In this document: in pieces, positions 39,301-41,565 of the stretch
Numbering within the stretch: position 1 is the stretch's first letter
Layout of the letters: every line of letters starts with the position of its first letter
Assembly: GCA_012520845.1 (NCBI GenBank)
Contig: JAAYNL010000021.1
Span: 1 to 41,565 of the forward strand
Length of the DNA: 41,565 nt
Direction of reading: 5' to 3'
Source: Thermoplasmatales archaeon
GTDB taxonomy: Archaea > Thermoplasmatota > Thermoplasmata > Methanomassiliicoccales > Methanomethylophilaceae
Notes under the pieces: model-generated
Seen by the model: only the letters and a program-made list of their open reading frames with translations
Told to the model about the DNA's origin: nothing
Database searches by the model: none
Made by a program: the position numbers and the translations under genes

Positions 39301-41565
39301 CCCTGCCGGCCAGCCTGCCCGCGTCGGGGCTCGGGCACCAAATCTTCTTCGGATGTTCGGTTCTGGGCATCGAAGTCGATCAGAACAACGCATCCTTAAA
39401 GATCGTCAACGGGGTCCTTTACGAATACGATTCGACCGGCGTCACCGAATTGGTGTGGTACCCCACAAAGCTCCCGGCGACGGAGTTCACGGTACCCGAT
39501 ACCGTGAAAAGGATTCGGACCGCCGCGTTCTCGTTCGCCGAGGCCGATGTGACGGTGCCCGCAAGCGTTGAGCAAATCAATTGGGGCGCATTCGATTGGT
39601 TCAAGGGGAAGGAGGTCCGCATACTCGGCCCCGCGACCCTCGGCAGCAACACTTTCGCGTCCTCGACCCTGGAGGTCCTGCGGATGCACGGCGGCACCGC
39701 CGTTTCCGCGAACACCTTCGGCAGCTGCACGATAGCCCTCATACTGGTCGAGGGCGACGCCGTGCCCGACTTCAACCTGATGCCGGACGGCACGAAGATC
39801 CGGAACGTCGTCAGCGTCGCAGACCCTGTGACGAAGAAGGCGGATTGCAACTACGCCAAGGTCGGCGGCGGTGACCACGCCTCCGTAACGTATTCCGTCG
39901 AGAACCCGTCCGGGGACGTCTGGATCGCCAAGGCGACCGCCGTCCCCGACGAGGGCTACGCGTTCGGCAAGTGGAGCAACGGCGCGACGACGGCCACGCT
40001 GGCCATCGAAGACGGGATGGACGTCACCGCGTGCATCCTTGGGACGATCGTCGATTCGCCGTTCGAATATGAAGGGTTCAAATACAAGGTCATGACCAGC
40101 AGCGCCGACAAGAAGGTCGGGCTGAACGTAATGCCGAAGACCCCCATATACAGCGGGGACATCACCCTGCCCGGGCCATGGAACGGGTATGCCGGCACCG
40201 ACACGTACGAGTTCTCCGTGACGGCCATAGGGAACGAAGCGTTCAAAAACTGCACCGAGTTGATGTCCGTTACCATATCCTCGACGGTCGAAACCATCGG
40301 CAAAGAAGCGTTTTCCGGCTGCACGGGTTTGAAAACCGTGACGTTTACGGGGGCAGGCCTTAAGACGATAGATGAGAACGCCTTCTTAGACACAGCCATC
40401 GTTTCCTTCGAGCTGCCCGCATCCGTTACGTCTATAAAGAACGGCGCCTTCCGCAATTGCGGATCCCTGACCGTGTTCGACATTCCCGAGGAAAGCAAAC
40501 TGACGGCGATCGGGATCTTCTCTTTCCTCAATTGCGTTTCCCTGCAATCGATTGTCCTGCCGGCACACCTGTCCGAAATCGGATACCCGTCGTTCTACAA
40601 ATGCCTCGCCCTCGACGTAACCGTGCATCCCGACAACACGACCTTCAAGGTCGACGAAGGGGTCCTCTACAAGCACGCCGCGGGCGTTCCGAGGGACCTT
40701 GTGTGGTACCCGCCCAAATCTCTCGCCGAGTCTTTCGAGGTGCCGTCAACCGTGGCGATTATTCAAAACGGCGCTTTTGCGTATTCCAAGCTTTCCGAGG
40801 TAATCATTCCCGACGGCATCATCTTAAAAAGCGAGGCGTTCATTTATTCGAGCGTGAAACTCGTGCGCACGCAAAGCGTGCAATCGATGACCTTTTCGGC
40901 CTTCAGGTATTGCGACATCGCCCTCGTCGTTGTAGACGGAGGCGTCATGCCCGACAATCTGCCCGTATTTAAGGATCTCGCCGACGCACCGATTGGAATG
41001 GTCGTGAGCGCTTCCGAGTACGCTGAGGATAAGAAGAAGGTTGGCACCGATTACGCCGTGGTAAGAGCCGGGAACCACGCCTCCGTCGAGTATTCCATCG
41101 AGAACACGTCCGGTGACGTTTGGATCGCCAAGGCGACGGCCGTCCCCAATGAGGGTTACGCGTTCGGCAAATGGTCCGACGGCAAGACCGACACCACCAT
41201 TACCCTCGAGGGCGTTATGGACATCACAGCGCTGATGGCCTGTGTCGTCAAATTCGACAACGGCGGCGTGGTCGAGACGAAGAATGCAATCGAGGGCGAC
41301 GAAATCGCCATGCCGGAGCCAACGCGCGAAGGACATACCCTCGACGGGTGGATGCTCGGGGAGGAGCTTCGTGCCAAAGGCACTTTGCTGCCGGTGACGG
41401 GCAACGCCACCCTGTTCGCCCAGTGGACCCCCAAGAAGTACACCATAACCTTCGACTCCGCCGAAGGCACCCCAGTGGACCCAATCACCCGGGACTACGG
41501 CACGACGGTGACGGCCCCCAAGGCCCCGACGAGGGTGGGGCATGGGTTCGTCGGGTGGAAGCACG
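36393..41565 (+). CDS. Giant BspA-type leucine-rich-repeat / InlB-repeat surface protein (3' end beyond window)
   Basis: At least 1724 codons, open to the window end. Starts MNGNQKTESRKGKTGGRDGS, then a hydrophobic signal/anchor (LLLLCGAAALIFAVAIACLMF). The body is a tandem of BspA-like LRR_5 motifs (pattern AF-x-x-C-x-x-L-x-x-x-x-x-P-x-x-V-x-x-IG) split into large modules. Each module opens with (G/Y)-x-KY... ITLPGPWNGYAGTDTYEFSVTAIG and closes with YAVV... YS... A-x-A-x-PDEGYAFGKWS-x-G... DMDVTA. Module closers lie near 37459, 38611, 39857 and 41059. The visible end switches to InlB-type repeats (VKFDNGG..., YTITFDSAEGTPVDP..). It is a probable adhesin, of the same class as the protein at the left edge. 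Confidence 0.85.
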   Translation, partial: MNGNQKTESRKGKTGGRDGSRLLLLCGAAALIFAVAIACLMFTPADDCDAAPPDPPQYVYKDGVKYLVIEAGLPTYLRAYDTTQDFTGGDVVLGSWDDYEVTEIGEGAFFDCSTITSVTIDNLVKNILPSAFAECSLMTSFTVSGDNSQLTNIEPSAFEECTSLKTFTVGNPGGLNNLTEIGDKAFKGCVLLESFELPKNLTTLGICAFQGCEALTITVHAENLHFKVDTGGKSLYNEPKTILLWHSPASTTYTVPIGVTTIGDSALKGSKLTEVKIHNYVATISDNAFADSLQLKIVYLGGGQTVSATAFSNCSVDLFVVDGSPNNLHNVAGGSANVIVASSIGVMEANKNASWGYAVVEVQANGEVKYSLPGGVATATIEADPGFVAFWSDYGVTDNKALTDGTDVTAHFFEPGAISPPPLVVNGIKYEAQVVDKDVKLSVVQNAYAGVITLPAPWNGFSDAGTYAFSVTAIGVTAFNQSDVTKVTIPSTVKSIGNRAFYMCSKLTAVTIAEGSVLETIGDESFCGSGKLESFNLPKSVTTIGGQAFYRSKISEFHIPADSLLETINAQAFMQCIFLGSIALPASVGTVGGRAFEDCRVLSVTVHANNSTYSSEGGALYDKEKNLLIWYPCKSTELVLPGTVKHIGAYAVAYSKIAEAKIPTGVESVMANAFFKSASLKIVHLGSGTTFNNTAFSDCSVDLFVVDGSPNNLHNVAGGSANVIVASSIGVSGTNKNAGWGYAVVNKVGAGDLTYSVDAGVAKATAVPDAGHAALWSDGTAAADAALADAMDITAYFIGVTVDAEFEHNGIKYRVVASGADKKVGLSVMPKTPIYSGGIVLPGPWNGYAGTDTYEFSVTAIGENAFKSCTDLTSVSIPSTVKTIGNMAFYMSNLATVTFTGTSQLETIGENAFRGTRLTSFELPGTVTKIGVYAFYECTSMTEFIIPAASGLVTLGAGAFVNCSALPSITLPASLPASGLGHQIFFGCSVLGIEVDQNNASLKIVNGVLYEYDSTGVTELVWYPTKLPATEFTVPDTVKRIRTAAFSFAEADVTVPASVEQINWGAFDWFKGKEVRILGPATLGSNTFASSTLEVLRMHGGTAVSANTFGSCTIALILVEGDAVPDFNLMPDGTKIRNVVSVADPVTKKADCNYAKVGGGDHASVTYSVENPSGDVWIAKATAVPDEGYAFGKWSNGATTATLAIEDGMDVTACILGTIVDSPFEYEGFKYKVMTSSADKKVGLNVMPKTPIYSGDITLPGPWNGYAGTDTYEFSVTAIGNEAFKNCTELMSVTISSTVETIGKEAFSGCTGLKTVTFTGAGLKTIDENAFLDTAIVSFELPASVTSIKNGAFRNCGSLTVFDIPEESKLTAIGIFSFLNCVSLQSIVLPAHLSEIGYPSFYKCLALDVTVHPDNTTFKVDEGVLYKHAAGVPRDLVWYPPKSLAESFEVPSTVAIIQNGAFAYSKLSEVIIPDGIILKSEAFIYSSVKLVRTQSVQSMTFSAFRYCDIALVVVDGGVMPDNLPVFKDLADAPIGMVVSASEYAEDKKKVGTDYAVVRAGNHASVEYSIENTSGDVWIAKATAVPNEGYAFGKWSDGKTDTTITLEGVMDITALMACVVKFDNGGVVETKNAIEGDEIAMPEPTREGHTLDGWMLGEELRAKGTLLPVTGNATLFAQWTPKKYTITFDSAEGTPVDPITRDYGTTVTAPKAPTRVGHGFVGWKH
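37345..37430 (+). repeat. Perfect 86-bp direct repeat, copy 1
   Basis: Identical to 38500-38585, 1155 bp (385 codons) downstream in the same frame. Encodes LFVVDGSPNNLHNVAGG and the following residues of the surface protein. Confidence 0.9.
38500..38585 (+). repeat. Perfect 86-bp direct repeat, copy 2
   Basis: Second copy of 37345-37430. Identity at every codon third position points to recent duplication or gene conversion. Confidence 0.9.
38850..38972 (+). repeat. Near-identical module-opening repeat, copy 1
   Basis: Starts GCCGACAAGAAGGTCGGGCT and covers the PKTPIYSG and PGPWNGYAGTDTYEFSV codons. Matches about 40104-40226 with only a few base differences; offset 1254 bp (418 codons). Confidence 0.85.
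40104..40226 (+). repeat. Near-identical module-opening repeat, copy 2
   Basis: Second copy of 38850-38972, in the same reading frame of the surface protein. Confidence 0.85.

Noticed and set aside
1-41565. Circular small replicon joining the two edge adhesins
   Set aside because: The adhesin pieces are similar in class but the window carries many single-copy chromosomal genes and I saw no overlapping end sequence.

Overview
This window is chromosomal DNA from a high-GC archaeon. The information-processing genes are archaeal: RNA polymerase Rpo7/Spt4 with S24e and S27ae, L40e, FEN-1 with a PCNA-binding tail, a type IA topoisomerase with zinc ribbons, deoxyhypusine synthase, archaeal-type SAM synthetase, GTP-dependent dephospho-CoA kinase and phosphomevalonate dehydratase. 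The gene mix (DUF835 response regulator, DUF1638, DUF4443, H+-pyrophosphatase, BspA/InlB-type adhesins) fits Thermoplasmatota, most likely a host-associated methylotrophic methanogen of the Methanomassiliicoccales. All 42 stop codons I could read are TGA (40) or TAA (2), never TAG, as expected where TAG is kept for pyrrolysine. The taxon is inferred; no methanogenesis marker lies in the window.

Layout. 1-2250: 3' end of a large MBG/InlB-repeat surface protein and a small anchored companion. 2216-4167 (minus): an isocitrate/isopropylmalate dehydrogenase-family enzyme and deoxyhypusine synthase. 4270-4359: four 23-bp tandem repeats in front of an AAA/DUF4143 ATPase (4390-5658). 5712-9078: YczE-like membrane protein, siroheme sulfite/nitrite reductase-like protein, thymidylate kinase-like protein and a Cys-rich MetV-like protein; the last two share a palindromic TATA box. 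9154-11322: K+-independent pyrophosphatase. 11445-13384: rpo7-spt4-dephospho-CoA kinase-rps24e-rps27ae operon, then tRNA-Arg(CCG). 13462-15883: two small proteins, then phosphomevalonate dehydratase, whose small subunit is fused to a Nudix domain. 16259-19195 (minus): IleRS. 19319-19812: RelE/RelB toxin-antitoxin pair with a palindromic operator. 19927-21802 (minus): ribulose-phosphate epimerase, a small membrane protein and FEN-1.

21972-24492: Ogt, DUF1638 protein, small zinc protein and RNase Z. 24479-27906: HTH-CBS regulator divergent from metK-DUF4443-TIM-barrel operon. 27907-28332: C_GCAxxG_C_C protein. 28441-32086: L40e, REC-DUF835 regulator, enolase and nicotinate phosphoribosyltransferase. 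32087-32570: a gene-free stretch with strong hairpins (candidate RNA). 32571-33928: zinc ribbon, G3E GTPase and a Cys-rich reading frame that may be the broken-off C-terminal domain of the GTPase. 33929-36181 (minus): topoisomerase I. 36393 to the end: a giant BspA/InlB-type surface protein with internal duplications, cut by the window edge.

Functionally this is mostly core metabolism and information processing in short operons, with leaderless-looking promoters (TATA about 25-27 nt before the start codon) and tail-to-tail overlaps, bounded on both sides by adhesin-like loci that probably mediate contact with host or community surfaces. The least ordinary items are the dehydratase-Nudix fusion, the repeat-controlled ATPase, the candidate structured RNA and the split GTPase.
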